64,000 bases of DNA from Agrococcus terreus (GCF_014645235.1 NZ_BMLM01000001.1:1364001-1428000); one strand, 5' to 3'; numbered from the stretch's first letter, positions 1 through 10,519 are shown. Notes: generated by a model from the sequence alone, not told the origin. A program made the numbers and translations.

Positions 1-404
1 TCGTCGACCAGCTCGTGGCGCTGCTGCCGGAGGGCGAGCCGCTCTACGAGGCGGCCACGACCACCGAGGAGCCGCTGTCGGTGCGGATCGCCGAGCTCGT
101 GCGCGAGGCCGCGCTCGAGGGCGTCCGCGACGAGCTGCCGCACTCGATCATGGTGACGGTCGACGACATCGTCGAGCGCGAGGACCGCGAGCTCGTCGAC
201 GTCTACGCGAACCTCTGGGTGGAGCGCGACAGCCAGAAGGGCATCATCATCGGCCACCGCGGCTCGCGGCTGCGCGAGGTGGGCGCGGATGCGCGGGCCG
301 AGATCGAGCGCCTCGTCGGCAAGCAGGTGCACCTCGACCTGCGCGTGAAGGTCGCGAAGGAGTGGCAGGGCGACCCGAAGCAGCTCGGGCGCTTCGGCTT
401 CTAG
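1..404 (+). CDS. era: GTPase Era, C-terminal part (5'-truncated by window edge)
   Basis: The reading frame is open from base 3 and ends at TAG 402-404, giving the last ~133 residues. Visible are the end of the GTPase/linker region and the complete KH domain, with the GxxG loop as G-H-R-G inside IIIGHRGSRLREVG. The C-terminus KEWQGDPKQLGRFGF is typical of Era. Era binds the 3' end of 16S rRNA through this KH domain and assists 30S assembly. The G1-G4 nucleotide-binding motifs lie upstream of the window. The next gene starts 206 bp downstream behind repeat sequences and its own promoter, so era probably ends its operon. Confidence 0.95.
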   Translation, partial: VDQLVALLPEGEPLYEAATTTEEPLSVRIAELVREAALEGVRDELPHSIMVTVDDIVEREDRELVDVYANLWVERDSQKGIIIGHRGSRLREVGADARAEIERLVGKQVHLDLRVKVAKEWQGDPKQLGRFGF

Positions 405-413
405 CCCCGCTCC

Positions 414-459
414 GCTGGTCGAGGAGGCCGCGCCCGAAGGGCGCTGCCGTCTCGAGACC
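414..459 (+). repeat. REP-like imperfect palindrome, family A, single copy
   Basis: A 46-bp element beginning GCTGGTCGAGGAG and ending CCGTCTCGAGACC. A 44-bp copy in opposite orientation lies at 52021-52064 and differs only in the central few bases. The family also appears as four tandem units at 50945-51116. It sits directly after the era stop codon. Confidence 0.8.
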
Positions 460-484
460 CCGCACCGCGCGACAGGTGGTCCTC

Positions 485-545
485 GGCCCGAGCGGTGCTG
501 GTGCACCAGCACCTCTGAGGCGGAACGGCACCTCTCGGCGCCGTC
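485..545. repeat. Interspersed repeat, family B, with an 18-bp perfect palindrome
   Basis: Positions 495-512 form a perfect palindrome, GTGCTGGTGCACCAGCAC. It is followed by ACCTCTGAGGCGGAACGGCACCTCTCG-like sequence that matches 16654-16681 at about 22 of 28 positions. It lies about 90 bp upstream of the histidine kinase gene. It could be an interspersed repeat, an era terminator or an operator; the second copy elsewhere favours a repeat. Confidence 0.55.
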
Positions 546-610
546 CACCCCGAGGATGATTCCGCGGCCTGCGCGGCGGGGGAGCGGCACCGCCGCCGTA
601 GCGTAGGAGC

Positions 611-1873
611 ATGACCGCAGCGCCCACGGACGAGGCCGTGCCCGCCCCCGGCGGGGACGCCGCCGACGCGGCGGCCGCCGAGGAGCTGCGGCGCCAGGAC
701 CGCCGCGCGCTGCGCGCCGACGGCATCCTCGCCGCGGTCACGACGGTGCTCACGGGCATCCCGACCGCGATCATGTGGGTGCTGCTCGCCAACGGCACCG
801 CGTTCCACTGGGCGTTCTGCGCGCTCGTCGCCGCCGCGATCGCGGGCGCGGTCCTCGTGCGCCGCACGCACCCGGTGCTCGCCCTCCTCGCGCTCACCGG
901 CCTCGCGGCCATCCACGTGGCGATCGCCGCGCCGATGTTCCCCGTCTGGTTCGGGGTGCTCGTGGTGCTCTACTCGGCCGGCCGCTTCGCGCGCTGGCCG
1001 GGCAGGCTCGGCGCGCTCGGGCTGGCCCTCGTCGCCTCGCTGCTCGCCGCCATCTGGCTCGCGACCGAGGGCGGCCTCGCCGTGGGGCCCGGGACGCTGC
1101 CGACCGTGCCGGACATCCTGCGGCTCGTCGCGTTCGCGTGGATCCCGCCGATGATGCTCTTCTCGATCGCGGTGCTCGTCGGCTGGGGCGTCGCGGCGGT
1201 CGCGCGCTCCGAGGCGGCGTCGAAGGAGGCGCTCGTCAGCACGCGCCGCGCCGACGAGCAGGAGGAGCGGGCGGCGCTCGCGCGCGACATGCACGACGTG
1301 GTCGCGCACTCGCTCGCCGTGGTGATCGCGCAGGCCAACGGCGCCCGCTACACGCCCGATCCGGAGGCGAAGGACCGGAGCCTCGAGGTGATCGCTGGCA
1401 CCGCCAAGCAGGCGCTCGGCGACGTGCGGCTGCTCCTCGGGCAGCTGCGGCACAGCCAGGCGGCCGACCCCGTCGCGTCGCTGGAGGGCGCACCCGCGCT
1501 CATCGCGCGCATCCGCGCGAGCGGGCTCGACGTGCGGCTCGTCGAGCTCGGCGCGGCCGTGCCGCTGCCGCGCACCGCCGACATCGCGGCCTACCGGATC
1601 CTGCAGGAGGCGCTCACGAACGCGCTCCGCCACGGCGACACGTCGCAGCCCGTGCACGTTCGCCTCCAGCGCGAGGGCGGGCCGCAGCCGGGCATCGTGC
1701 TCGACGTGCACAACCGGCTGCGCGCGCATCCGGGCGTCGCGGGCCACGGCGTGCGCGGCATGCACGAGCGCGCGCGGCTCGCGGGCGGCGACGCCTGGAC
1801 GGGCGTCGAGGACGGCTGGTTCCGCGTGCGCGCCGCCTTCCCGGCGAGCGCCGGACGACGGCTGGGCCGATGA
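611..1873 (+). CDS. NarL-type sensor histidine kinase
   Basis: A 420-residue membrane kinase. About five or six hydrophobic segments occupy residues ~40-195. They are followed by a HisKA_3 dimerisation domain with phospho-acceptor His228 in ARDMHDVVAHSLAV, and an HATPase domain with the N box around Asn337 (LQEALTNALRHG) and a glycine-rich GHGVRGMHERA. The stimulus is unknown; the membrane-only sensor without a large extracellular domain resembles intramembrane-sensing kinases. The start is ATG 611, six bases after a TAGCGT -10 box at 599-604, so the mRNA is probably leaderless. The cognate response regulator follows after 13 bp, and an ABC exporter lies downstream. Confidence 0.93.
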   Translation: MTAAPTDEAVPAPGGDAADAAAAEELRRQDRRALRADGILAAVTTVLTGIPTAIMWVLLANGTAFHWAFCALVAAAIAGAVLVRRTHPVLALLALTGLAAIHVAIAAPMFPVWFGVLVVLYSAGRFARWPGRLGALGLALVASLLAAIWLATEGGLAVGPGTLPTVPDILRLVAFAWIPPMMLFSIAVLVGWGVAAVARSEAASKEALVSTRRADEQEERAALARDMHDVVAHSLAVVIAQANGARYTPDPEAKDRSLEVIAGTAKQALGDVRLLLGQLRHSQAADPVASLEGAPALIARIRASGLDVRLVELGAAVPLPRTADIAAYRILQEALTNALRHGDTSQPVHVRLQREGGPQPGIVLDVHNRLRAHPGVAGHGVRGMHERARLAGGDAWTGVEDGWFRVRAAFPASAGRRLGR

Positions 1874-1886
1874 GAGGATCGGAGGC

Positions 1887-2534
1887 GTGATCCGCGTCCT
1901 CATCGTCGACGACCAGGCGCTCTTCCGCGGCGGCATCCGGATGCTGCTGGAGTCGCAGCCCGACATGACGTGCGTGGGGGAGGCGGCCGACGGAGCCCAG
2001 GCGGTGCGGCTCGCCGAGGAGCAGCAGCCCGACGTCATCCTCATGGACGTGCGCATGCCGGTGCTCGACGGCATCGCCGCCACCGAGCGGATCGTCCGGG
2101 CGCGGCCGGAGTCGCGCGTCGTCGTGCTCACGACCTTCGACCTCGACGAGGCGGCTGCTCGCGCGATCCGCGCCGGCGCCTCGGGCTTCATCCTCAAGGA
2201 CGCCGAGCCCGAGCTCGTGCTCGCGGCCGTGCGCACGGTGCACGCCGGCAACGAGGTGGTGGCCGCCTCCGCCACGCGGGAGCTGTTCAAGGCGTTCGGG
2301 TCGCAGCGCCGGCGCATCCCGGCGGAGTTCGCGGCGCTCACCGAGCGCGAGCGCGAGATCTTCGGGCTCGCCGCCCGCGGCCTCTCGAACACGGAGATCG
2401 CGCGGAGCGAGTTCGTCTCGGAGGCGACGGTGAAGACGCACGTGTCGCGCGTGCTCGCGAAGCTGGGCCTGCGCGACCGGGTGCAGCTCGTCGTGTTCGC
2501 CTACGAGCACGGCCTCGTCGGCGACCAGCGCTGA
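1887..2534 (+). CDS. NarL/FixJ-family response regulator
   Basis: A 215-residue regulator that starts with GTG behind a good Shine-Dalgarno (GGATCGGAGGC). The receiver domain shows the acidic pair Asp8/Asp9, phospho-acceptor Asp54 (VILMDVRMP), Thr82 and Lys104 (FILKDAEP). A LuxR-type helix-turn-helix is at ~148-205 (LTEREREIFGLAARGLSNTEIA). It is paired with the kinase 13 bp upstream and should be phosphorylated by it. Likely targets are the adjacent hydrolase and ABC genes, which is an inference from position only. Confidence 0.95.
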   Translation: MIRVLIVDDQALFRGGIRMLLESQPDMTCVGEAADGAQAVRLAEEQQPDVILMDVRMPVLDGIAATERIVRARPESRVVVLTTFDLDEAAARAIRAGASGFILKDAEPELVLAAVRTVHAGNEVVAASATRELFKAFGSQRRRIPAEFAALTEREREIFGLAARGLSNTEIARSEFVSEATVKTHVSRVLAKLGLRDRVQLVVFAYEHGLVGDQR

Positions 2535-2544
2535 GGCGCGGCGC

Positions 2545-3300
2545 GTGCACGTCGAGCTGTCGGGGCCCGAGGGCGCCGCGCCCGTGCTGCTCGTGCACGG
2601 CGGCGGCGTCGCGGGCTGGATGTGGCGGCCGACGCTGGCGGCGCTCGGAACGCCCGTGCGCGCGATCGTGCCCGACCTGCCGGGCCACGGGGCGAGCGAC
2701 GACGGCGGCTACGAGAGCCACGACGACGCCGTGGCGCGCCTCGCGGCGGTGCTCGAGGAGCACGCGCCCGAGGGCGCGCTCGTCGGCGGCTTCTCGCTCG
2801 GCGCGCAGCTCGCCGTGCGGCTCGCGGCCGAGCACCCGCGGCTCGTGCGCGACGTCGTGGTCGTGAGCGCGCAGGCGCGCGCCTCCCGGATGCCGGGCCC
2901 CACCCTCGCGCTCCTCGCCCTCGCTGCCCCGCTCGCGCGCATCGAGCGCTTCGCGACCCTGCAGGCGCAGGCGCTCTTCGTGCCGCCGGCCCTGCTGCCC
3001 GAGTACCTCGAGGGGAGCCGGCGGATGCGGCGCGCGACGCTGCTCGCGAGCGTCGGCGAGAACCTCCGCTTCCGGCCGCCGGCGGGATGGGCGCGGCCCG
3101 GTCCCGCGCTCGTGGTCGCGGGCACCCGCGAGCCGCGCGTCGTGCGCCGCTCGGCCGCGCTGCTCGCGGCGCTCCGCCCCGGCGCCGCGCTCGAGCGCGT
3201 CGAGGGCGTCGGCCACGGCCTGCCGCTGCAGCGCCCCGACCGGATGGCCGCGATGCTCGAGGCGCGGCTCGGCCGCCTCGAGGATCAGCCTCGAGGATGA
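2545..3300 (+). CDS. Alpha/beta hydrolase
   Basis: A 251-residue alpha/beta-hydrolase-fold protein. Visible are the oxyanion segment LLVHGGGVAG, the nucleophile elbow GGFSLGAQ (G-x-S-x-G) and a C-terminal GVGHGLPLQRP carrying the catalytic His. There is no signal peptide, so it is probably cytosolic. The start is GTG 2545, ten bases after the response-regulator stop, suggesting co-transcription. Substrate is not predictable; carboxylesterase-like activity is the usual family role. Confidence 0.85.
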   Translation: MHVELSGPEGAAPVLLVHGGGVAGWMWRPTLAALGTPVRAIVPDLPGHGASDDGGYESHDDAVARLAAVLEEHAPEGALVGGFSLGAQLAVRLAAEHPRLVRDVVVVSAQARASRMPGPTLALLALAAPLARIERFATLQAQALFVPPALLPEYLEGSRRMRRATLLASVGENLRFRPPAGWARPGPALVVAGTREPRVVRRSAALLAALRPGAALERVEGVGHGLPLQRPDRMAAMLEARLGRLEDQPRG

Positions 3301-3358
3301 CGCCGGATCCGACGGCCGCCTGACGCCCCGGGAGCCGCCCGAGGGTTGGCTGGGAGGC

Positions 3359-4081
3359 ATGCAGACCTCGCTCTCCCTCCGCGCCGCCTCGAAGCGCTTC
3401 GGCGCCGGCCCCACGGGCGTCACCGCCCTCGCCGGCGTCGACCTCGACATCGAGCCCGGCACCCTCACGGCCGTCATGGGCCCCTCCGGCTCCGGCAAGT
3501 CCACGCTCCTCCACCTCGCCGCGGGCCTCGACCTGCCGACGAGCGGCGACGTCGTCATCGGCGGGCGCTCGGTCGTCGGCCTCGACGACGACGCCCTCAC
3601 CGCCCTCCGCCGCGAGCAGGTGGGCGTCGTCTTCCAGTCGTTCAACCTCGTGCCGAGCCTCACGGCGCTCGAGAACGTGCAGCTGCCTGCGCTGCTCGCC
3701 GGCCGCGAGCCGGAGCGCCAGCGCATCCGCGACCTGCTCGACGACCTCGGCATCGCGGGCCTGGGCGCGCGCCGCCCGCACGAGCTCTCCGGCGGCCAGC
3801 AGCAGCGCTTCGCGATCGCGCGCGCCCTCGCGCACCGGCCGGCGATCGTGCTCGCCGACGAGCCGACCGGCGCGCTCGACACCGCGACGTCGCTCGACGT
3901 GCAGGAGATCCTCGTGGCGCAGGCGGCTGCGGGCCAGGCGATCGTCGTCGTGACGCACGACCCGGTCGTCGCCGCGCGCGCCGAGCGCGTCGTGCTGCTG
4001 CGCGACGGCCGCATCGGCGGCGACCTGCCGCGCACCGACGCGGCCGAGATCGCCCAGCGCATGCTGCAGGTGGCGCGATGA
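3359..4081 (+). CDS. ABC transporter ATP-binding protein (LolD/MacB type)
   Basis: A 240-residue ATPase with Walker A GPSGSGKST, Q-loop VVFQSFNLVPSLTALENV, signature LSGGQQQR, Walker B IVLADEPTGALD and H-loop VVVTHD. The ENVQLP/LAD-E-PTGALD pattern is that of MacB/LolD/FtsE ATPases that partner FtsX-like permeases. The start ATG 3359 has a GGGAGG Shine-Dalgarno. Its stop overlaps the permease start by four bases (ATGA), so the two are translationally coupled. The cluster with a two-component system suggests antimicrobial-peptide or envelope-stress export, by analogy only. Confidence 0.94.
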   Translation: MQTSLSLRAASKRFGAGPTGVTALAGVDLDIEPGTLTAVMGPSGSGKSTLLHLAAGLDLPTSGDVVIGGRSVVGLDDDALTALRREQVGVVFQSFNLVPSLTALENVQLPALLAGREPERQRIRDLLDDLGIAGLGARRPHELSGGQQQRFAIARALAHRPAIVLADEPTGALDTATSLDVQEILVAQAAAGQAIVVVTHDPVVAARAERVVLLRDGRIGGDLPRTDAAEIAQRMLQVAR

Positions 4082-5520
4082 CGGCCGTCGCCGCGGCGCC
4101 CGCCCGCACCGCGGTCGGGCGCGCCGAGGCCGGCGCCGATCGAGCCACGGGCGTCGGCCTCGCCTTCGCCGTCACCGCCCTCGCAGCCGCCTTCGGCACC
4201 GCGCTCTCGACCGTCATGGAGCACGCGGCGCTCGTGCTCTACGGGGAGGCCTTCATCGCCGGCTCCGAGACCGGCCGCGTCATGCTCGCGCTCGCCGGCG
4301 TGCTGCTCATCGGCACCTCGGTGGTGGTCGGCGCGATCGTCGCGCGCCAGGCGCTCACCGGCGCCGTCGAGGACCGCCGCCCCGAGATCGCGCTCCGACG
4401 GCTCCTGGGTGCCTCGGCCCGATCGGAGCGGCGACGGATCCTCGGCCGCTTCGCGCAGGTCGGCGTCGGCGGCGCCGCGCTCGGCTGGGCGGCGGGCGTG
4501 CTCGTCGCCATGCCGGTCGAGGCGCTGCTCGCGTCGCTCCCGGACGGCCTGGAGCTCACCGGGCTGCCGCCCATCGTGCCGGCGGCGCTCGTGCCCGCCG
4601 CGGCCGTCATGCTCGCGGCCATCGCGGCCGCCTGGCTCGCGACGCGCGCCGTGCTCGCCGTGACGCCGCTCGAGGCGCTGCGCGGCGCGGGCGTCGATGT
4701 CGAGACGGCCGGCGCGCCCCGCCGGCGGCGCGGCGCCGTCGTGGCCCTCGCGATCGGCGCGCTGCTGCTCGCGGCCGCGGTCGTGCTCGGCGCGCTCACG
4801 CCGCTCGCGGTGCTCGTCGGCTTCGCCGGCGGCGTCGTGCTCGTCGTCGGGATCGTCGGCATCGCGCCCGCCGTCGCGCCGCCGCTCGTCGCGCTCGCCG
4901 CGCGAGCCATGGGCGGCTCGGTGCCGGCGCGCGTCGCCCGCGGCACGCTCGCGACGCATCCGGGCCGCACCGCCTCGCTCGTGCTCGCGCTCTTCGTCGG
5001 GGCCGCCGTCGTCACGATGATGGTCACCGCGGGCTCCTCGCTCACCACGGCGGCGCTCACCATCGAGCGCGACCCGCTGTTCCGCGCCGAGCTCGAGGCG
5101 GTGCTGCTCGGCGCCACCACGATCGTGTCGGGCATCGTGGGCTTCTCGGCCGTGCTCGGCGTGCTCGGCTTCGTCGCCGCGATGCTGCTCTCGGTGCGCC
5201 GCCGCACGCGCGAGATCGGGCTGCTGCGCACGCTGGGCCTGCGGCGCGGGCACGCCATGCGCATGCTGCTCGCGGAGGCGGGCGCCATCACGGCGGTCGC
5301 CGTCGCGACCGGCTTCGGCGTCGGCGCCCTGCTCGGCTGGATCGGCGTGCAGTCGATGGTCGGCTCGGTGATCGGCGTCACCTCGACCGCCCCGACGATC
5401 CCGTGGGGACTGCCCGTCGGCCTCGTCGTCGCCGGCCTCGCCGTCGCCGTCGCAGCGAGCTGGCCCGCCGGCCGCCGCGCGGGCCGCATCGCGCCGCTCG
5501 CCGCCGTCGCCGCCGACTGA
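4078..5520 (+). CDS. FtsX-like ABC transporter permease
   Basis: A 480-residue membrane protein with about ten hydrophobic segments, arranged as two FtsX-type halves: an N-terminal set at ~30-190 and a C-terminal set at ~290-475. The second half carries the RRRTREIGLLRTLGLRRGHA cytoplasmic loop typical of FtsX/MacB permeases. An open frame extends upstream of ATG 4078, but that part only shadows the ATPase gene; the ATGA overlap fixes the start. It forms the membrane half of the exporter with the preceding ATPase. A strong hairpin at 5532-5570 ends the operon. Confidence 0.92.
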   Translation: MTAVAAAPARTAVGRAEAGADRATGVGLAFAVTALAAAFGTALSTVMEHAALVLYGEAFIAGSETGRVMLALAGVLLIGTSVVVGAIVARQALTGAVEDRRPEIALRRLLGASARSERRRILGRFAQVGVGGAALGWAAGVLVAMPVEALLASLPDGLELTGLPPIVPAALVPAAAVMLAAIAAAWLATRAVLAVTPLEALRGAGVDVETAGAPRRRRGAVVALAIGALLLAAAVVLGALTPLAVLVGFAGGVVLVVGIVGIAPAVAPPLVALAARAMGGSVPARVARGTLATHPGRTASLVLALFVGAAVVTMMVTAGSSLTTAALTIERDPLFRAELEAVLLGATTIVSGIVGFSAVLGVLGFVAAMLLSVRRRTREIGLLRTLGLRRGHAMRMLLAEAGAITAVAVATGFGVGALLGWIGVQSMVGSVIGVTSTAPTIPWGLPVGLVVAGLAVAVAASWPAGRRAGRIAPLAAVAAD

Positions 5521-5531
5521 GGCCGCGCCGC

Positions 5532-5570
5532 GCCTGCGACCGGATGCCAGGACGGCATCCGGTCGCAGGC
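5532..5570 (+). terminator. Strong 17-bp hairpin terminator after the ABC permease
   Basis: Perfect arms at 5532-5548 and 5554-5570 enclose a 5-nt AGGAC loop. No U-tract follows, as is common in actinobacteria. The hairpin lies 12 bp after the permease stop and directly abuts the leuA-leader -10 box. Confidence 0.85.
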
Positions 5571-5571
5571 G

Positions 5572-5577
5572 TATAGT
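5572..5577 (+). promoter_or_regulatory. -10 box of the leuA leader transcript
   Basis: TATAGT lies seven bases before the leader ATG at 5585, so transcription should begin at or next to that A. The -35 region falls within the upstream terminator hairpin and no TTGACA-like hexamer is visible. Confidence 0.6.
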
Positions 5578-5579
5578 GA

Positions 5580-7475
<1,896 letters not shown>

Positions 7476-7482
7476 GCCGTCG

Positions 7483-8214
7483 GTGCCCACGTACCGCGAC
7501 GAGGGGGTCGTCCTCCGCACCCACCTGCTGGGGGAGGCCGACCGCATCGTCACGCTGCTGACCCGTGAGCACGGCAAGGTGCGCGCGGTGGCCAGGGGCG
7601 TGCGGCGCACCTCGTCGCGGTTCGGGGCGCGGCTCGAGCCGTTCATGGTCGCCGACCTGCAGCTCGCGGTCGGGCGCAGCCTCGACGTCGTCACGCAGGC
7701 GGTGACGCTCGGCGCGTACGCGCCGGTCATCGTCGCCGACTACCGCGCCTACACCGCAGCGACGGCGATGGTCGAGACCGCCGACCGGCTCACCGACGAG
7801 GACGCCTCGCGGCAGCAGTACTTGCTGCTGGTCGGTGCGCTCCGCAGCCTCGCGCGGACCGAGCACGACCCCTCGCTCACGCTCGACGCGTACCTGCTGC
7901 GCGCGCTCTCGGTCGCCGGCTGGGCGCCCTCGTTCGGCGACTGCGCCGTCACGGGGGAGCCCGGCCCGCACCGCGCGTTCGTGCCGCACCTGGGCGGGAT
8001 GGTGTCCGAGGACGCCGCGCCGCCCGGCGCGATGCGGATCGACGAGGGCACGCTGCTGCTGCTCGCCTCGCTGCTCACGGGCGACTGGGCGACGGCCGAG
8101 GGCGCCCCGCAGGGCGTGCGCGCCCGGGCCTCCGGCGCGGTCTCCGCCTACGTGCAGTGGCACCTCGAGCGGGGCCTCCGCAGCCTGGAGCACGTCGACC
8201 GGGGCGTCTCGTGA
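7483..8214 (+). CDS. recO: DNA repair protein RecO
   Basis: A 243-residue protein beginning at GTG 7483 as (M)[25 protein letters not shown]. This is the OB-fold N-terminus of RecO, followed by the basic [23 protein letters not shown] segment. RecO binds single-stranded DNA and SSB and loads RecA with RecR at gaps. It lies 7 bp after leuA and overlaps uppS by four bases (GTGA). The recO-uppS order is conserved in actinobacteria. The zinc-finger cysteines found in some RecO proteins are not seen; only one Cys is evident ([11 protein letters not shown]). Confidence 0.94.
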   Translation: MPTYRDEGVVLRTHLLGEADRIVTLLTREHGKVRAVARGVRRTSSRFGARLEPFMVADLQLAVGRSLDVVTQAVTLGAYAPVIVADYRAYTAATAMVETADRLTDEDASRQQYLLLVGALRSLARTEHDPSLTLDAYLLRALSVAGWAPSFGDCAVTGEPGPHRAFVPHLGGMVSEDAAPPGAMRIDEGTLLLLASLLTGDWATAEGAPQGVRARASGAVSAYVQWHLERGLRSLEHVDRGVS

Positions 8215-9014
8215 GCCGTGGCCTGGCGCGCCACGACCCTTCCGAGGCGCTCCGCCCCGTCGACTGGACGGGCGAGCATCCGCCCGAGTACGCGAAGGGC
8301 TCCGTGCCCGCCCACGTCGCGATCATCATGGACGGCAACGGCCGCTGGGCCAACCAGCGCGGCCTCACGCGCACGCAGGGCCACGCCGCCGGCGAGGCGG
8401 TGCTGCTCGACGTCGTCGCCGGGGCGCTGCAGGCGGGCGTGCGGCACCTGTCGGTGTACGCGTTCTCGACCGAGAACTGGAAGCGCAGCCCCGACGAGGT
8501 GCGGTTCCTCATGGGCTTCAACAAGGACGTGCTGCGCCGCCGCCGCGACCAGCTCGACGCCTGGGGCGTGCGGGTGCGCTGGGCCGGCCGCCGCCCGCGC
8601 CTCTGGGCCTCCGTCATCACGGAGCTCGAGGAGGCCGAGCGCCGCACCGCCGGCAACGACCGCATGACGCTGCAGATGTGCGTCAACTACGGCGGCACGA
8701 TGGAGATCGCGGATGCGGTGCGCTCGATCGCCGACGACGTGGCCGCCGGGCGCCTGAAGCCCTCGGGCGTGACCGACCGGCTCGTGCGCAGCCGCATGTA
8801 CAACGCCGACATCCCGGACGTCGACCTCTACATCCGCTCCTCGGGCGAGCAGCGCATCTCGAACTTCCTCACGCTGCAGGGCGCGTACGCCGAGATGGTC
8901 TTCCTCGACCGGCTGTGGCCCGACTTCACCCGGCAGGACCTCTGGCGCGCGCTCGACGTCTACACGGGGCGCGACCGGCGCTTCGGCGGCGCGGTCGACG
9001 CGCCGACGGCGTGA
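8211..9014 (+). CDS. uppS: Isoprenyl transferase (cis-prenyl diphosphate synthase)
   Basis: A 267-residue cytosolic cis-prenyltransferase that makes the polyprenyl phosphate carrier for cell-wall synthesis. Motifs are [17 protein letters not shown] with the catalytic Asp, [12 protein letters not shown], and [22 protein letters not shown] near the C-terminus. The start chosen is GTG 8211, whose GTGA overlaps the recO stop. The open frame reaches back to 8157, but those codons only shadow recO. It probably acts as the main undecaprenyl or decaprenyl diphosphate synthase; chain length cannot be read from sequence. Confidence 0.95.
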   Translation: MSRGLARHDPSEALRPVDWTGEHPPEYAKGSVPAHVAIIMDGNGRWANQRGLTRTQGHAAGEAVLLDVVAGALQAGVRHLSVYAFSTENWKRSPDEVRFLMGFNKDVLRRRRDQLDAWGVRVRWAGRRPRLWASVITELEEAERRTAGNDRMTLQMCVNYGGTMEIADAVRSIADDVAAGRLKPSGVTDRLVRSRMYNADIPDVDLYIRSSGEQRISNFLTLQGAYAEMVFLDRLWPDFTRQDLWRALDVYTGRDRRFGGAVDAPTA

Positions 9015-9904
9015 GCGCGCGGCGGCCGGCCACCGCGGCGGCTGCCGTCGCCCTCGCGGCGATGCTCGCGGGCTGCACGGCTGCGGCGCCCGAGCCGACC
9101 GCCTCGGCCGAGCCGTCGGCCGCGTCCGAGTCGTCCTCCTCGCCCGAGGGCGCGTTCGACGAGGCCGCCTTCGCGGCGCTGTGGGACGAGGCGGCCGAGG
9201 GCGGGCTCGACTACCAGCTCGGCGGCCCCTACGAGCCGGATGCGGGCGTGACGGTGGTGGTGCGCGACCGCGAGGCGCCGTCCGCCGGCGCGCTGCTCGA
9301 CGTCTGCTACGTCAACGCCTTCCAGACGCAGCCGGGCGAGCTCGCCCTGTGGGAGGCCGAGCATCCCGAGCTGCTGCTGCGCGACGCCGACGGCGAGCCG
9401 GTGATCGATCCCGGCTGGCCCGACGAGCGCATCCTCGACACGTCGACGCCCGAGCGGCGCGCGGGCATCCTCGACGTCGTCGGGCCGTGGATCGACGGCT
9501 GCGCCGATGCGGGCTACGAGGCCGTGGAGCTCGACAACCTCGACACCGCGACGCGCGTCGACGGGCTCGAGCTCGACGACAACGTCGCGCTCGCCGCCGC
9601 CTTCGTCGATCGCGCGCACGCGGCGGGGCTCGCGGCGGCGCAGAAGAACAGCCTCGAGGTCGGGGCCGCCGGGCCGGCTGCCGGGTTCGACCTCGTCGTC
9701 ACCGAGGAGTGCGCCGCCTTCGACGAGTGCAGCGCCTACGGGTACCTCTACGAGCGGCACCTCGCGGTCGAGTACGCGTCGGCGCTGCCGGACGGCGGCT
9801 TCGCGGCGGTGTGCGCGCGCGACGACCAGCCGGCGCTGACGGTGCTGCGCGACCTCGACCTCACCGTGCCGGGAGACCCGGCGCACCTCGTCGAGCGCTG
9901 CTGA
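9011..9904 (+). CDS. Predicted lipoprotein, endo-alpha-1,4-polygalactosaminidase-like (GH114)
   Basis: A 297-residue exported protein. Residues 1-22 form a lipoprotein signal peptide with lipobox LAGC and Cys22 as the lipidation site, followed by an Ala/Ser/Glu-rich linker to ~50. The remainder matches the GH114 TIM-barrel pattern: LDVCYVNAF, a Trp-rich HPELLLRDADGEP, PGWPDERILDTS and the acidic strand GYEAVELDNLD. GH114 enzymes cleave alpha-1,4-linked galactosamine polymers. GTG 9011 overlaps the uppS stop by four bases, so it is translationally coupled to a wall-lipid gene. The activity assignment is by fold pattern only. Confidence 0.75.
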   Translation: MSARRPATAAAAVALAAMLAGCTAAAPEPTASAEPSAASESSSSPEGAFDEAAFAALWDEAAEGGLDYQLGGPYEPDAGVTVVVRDREAPSAGALLDVCYVNAFQTQPGELALWEAEHPELLLRDADGEPVIDPGWPDERILDTSTPERRAGILDVVGPWIDGCADAGYEAVELDNLDTATRVDGLELDDNVALAAAFVDRAHAAGLAAAQKNSLEVGAAGPAAGFDLVVTEECAAFDECSAYGYLYERHLAVEYASALPDGGFAAVCARDDQPALTVLRDLDLTVPGDPAHLVERC

Positions 9905-9913
9905 GCGGCGGCG

Positions 9914-10519
9914 TCAGGCCTCGACGAGCCGCGCCTGCCAGGCGTGGTCGGCGGGGATGCGCTCCGCGAGCCAGGCGCGCGCGTCGGCGTCGAGCTGCGG
10001 CAGCGCCGCCTCGAGCGTCTCGTCGTCCGAGCGGTCGGCGGCGGCGTACGCGAGGACGATCTGCGGCAGGGCGTAGCGGATGCCGTCGCGCTCCACGAGG
10101 GCCTCGTCGAGCGGCATCGTGACGGCCGTGTCGCGCCGGAAGCGCCAGGTCTCGCCGTCGGAGGGGTCGAGCAGCACCTGGTACTCCCACTGGCCGTAGG
10201 CGCTGCGCCGCAGCCAGACACTCGAGGTGCCGAGCGGCAGCACGTCGGAGTCGTGGGGGAGGAGCGGCTTGATCGCGCCCTGGAAGGCGCACCACAGCTG
10301 CCAGCGGCCGCCGAGCCAGCCGCGCAGCAGGCTCAGCTCGCCGCGGGGGATGACGATGTCGAGGTCGCCGTGCGGCCGGGACCCGCCCGCGGTCGCGTCG
10401 AGGGCCCATCCGCCGCCGATCCACCACGTGCCCGAGTACCCGTCGAGCAGCTCGGCGGCATCCGCGGGCCAGTTGTCGGCCCAGCCGCCATAGAGCTCGC
10501 GCTGCTCCTCGCTCTGCAT
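9914..10519 (-). CDS. Nucleotidyltransferase-fold protein (aminoglycoside adenylyltransferase-like)
   Basis: A 201-residue protein with the minimal nucleotidyltransferase signature: WWIGGGWALD then RPHGDLDIVI (GGWALD...H-x-D-x-D), as in aminoglycoside 2''-adenylyltransferase relatives. The later segment around HDSDVLPLGTSSVWLRR may be substrate-binding. ATG 10519 follows GAGGAGGGCTG. A longer open frame upstream only crosses the intergenic region. The promoter is TAGGCT at 10569-10564 with a ~38-nt leader. It is convergent with the GH114 gene, 9 bp between stops. Resistance function should not be assumed; most such chromosomal homologues have unknown substrates. Confidence 0.75.
   Translation of the reverse strand: MQSEEQRELYGGWADNWPADAAELLDGYSGTWWIGGGWALDATAGGSRPHGDLDIVIPRGELSLLRGWLGGRWQLWCAFQGAIKPLLPHDSDVLPLGTSSVWLRRSAYGQWEYQVLLDPSDGETWRFRRDTAVTMPLDEALVERDGIRYALPQIVLAYAAADRSDDETLEAALPQLDADARAWLAERIPADHAWQARLVEA

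Noticed and set aside
9914-10519. A functional aminoglycoside-resistance gene
   Set aside because: Only the generic nucleotidyltransferase motif is seen and the context is chromosomal core with no mobile element, so resistance is not supported.
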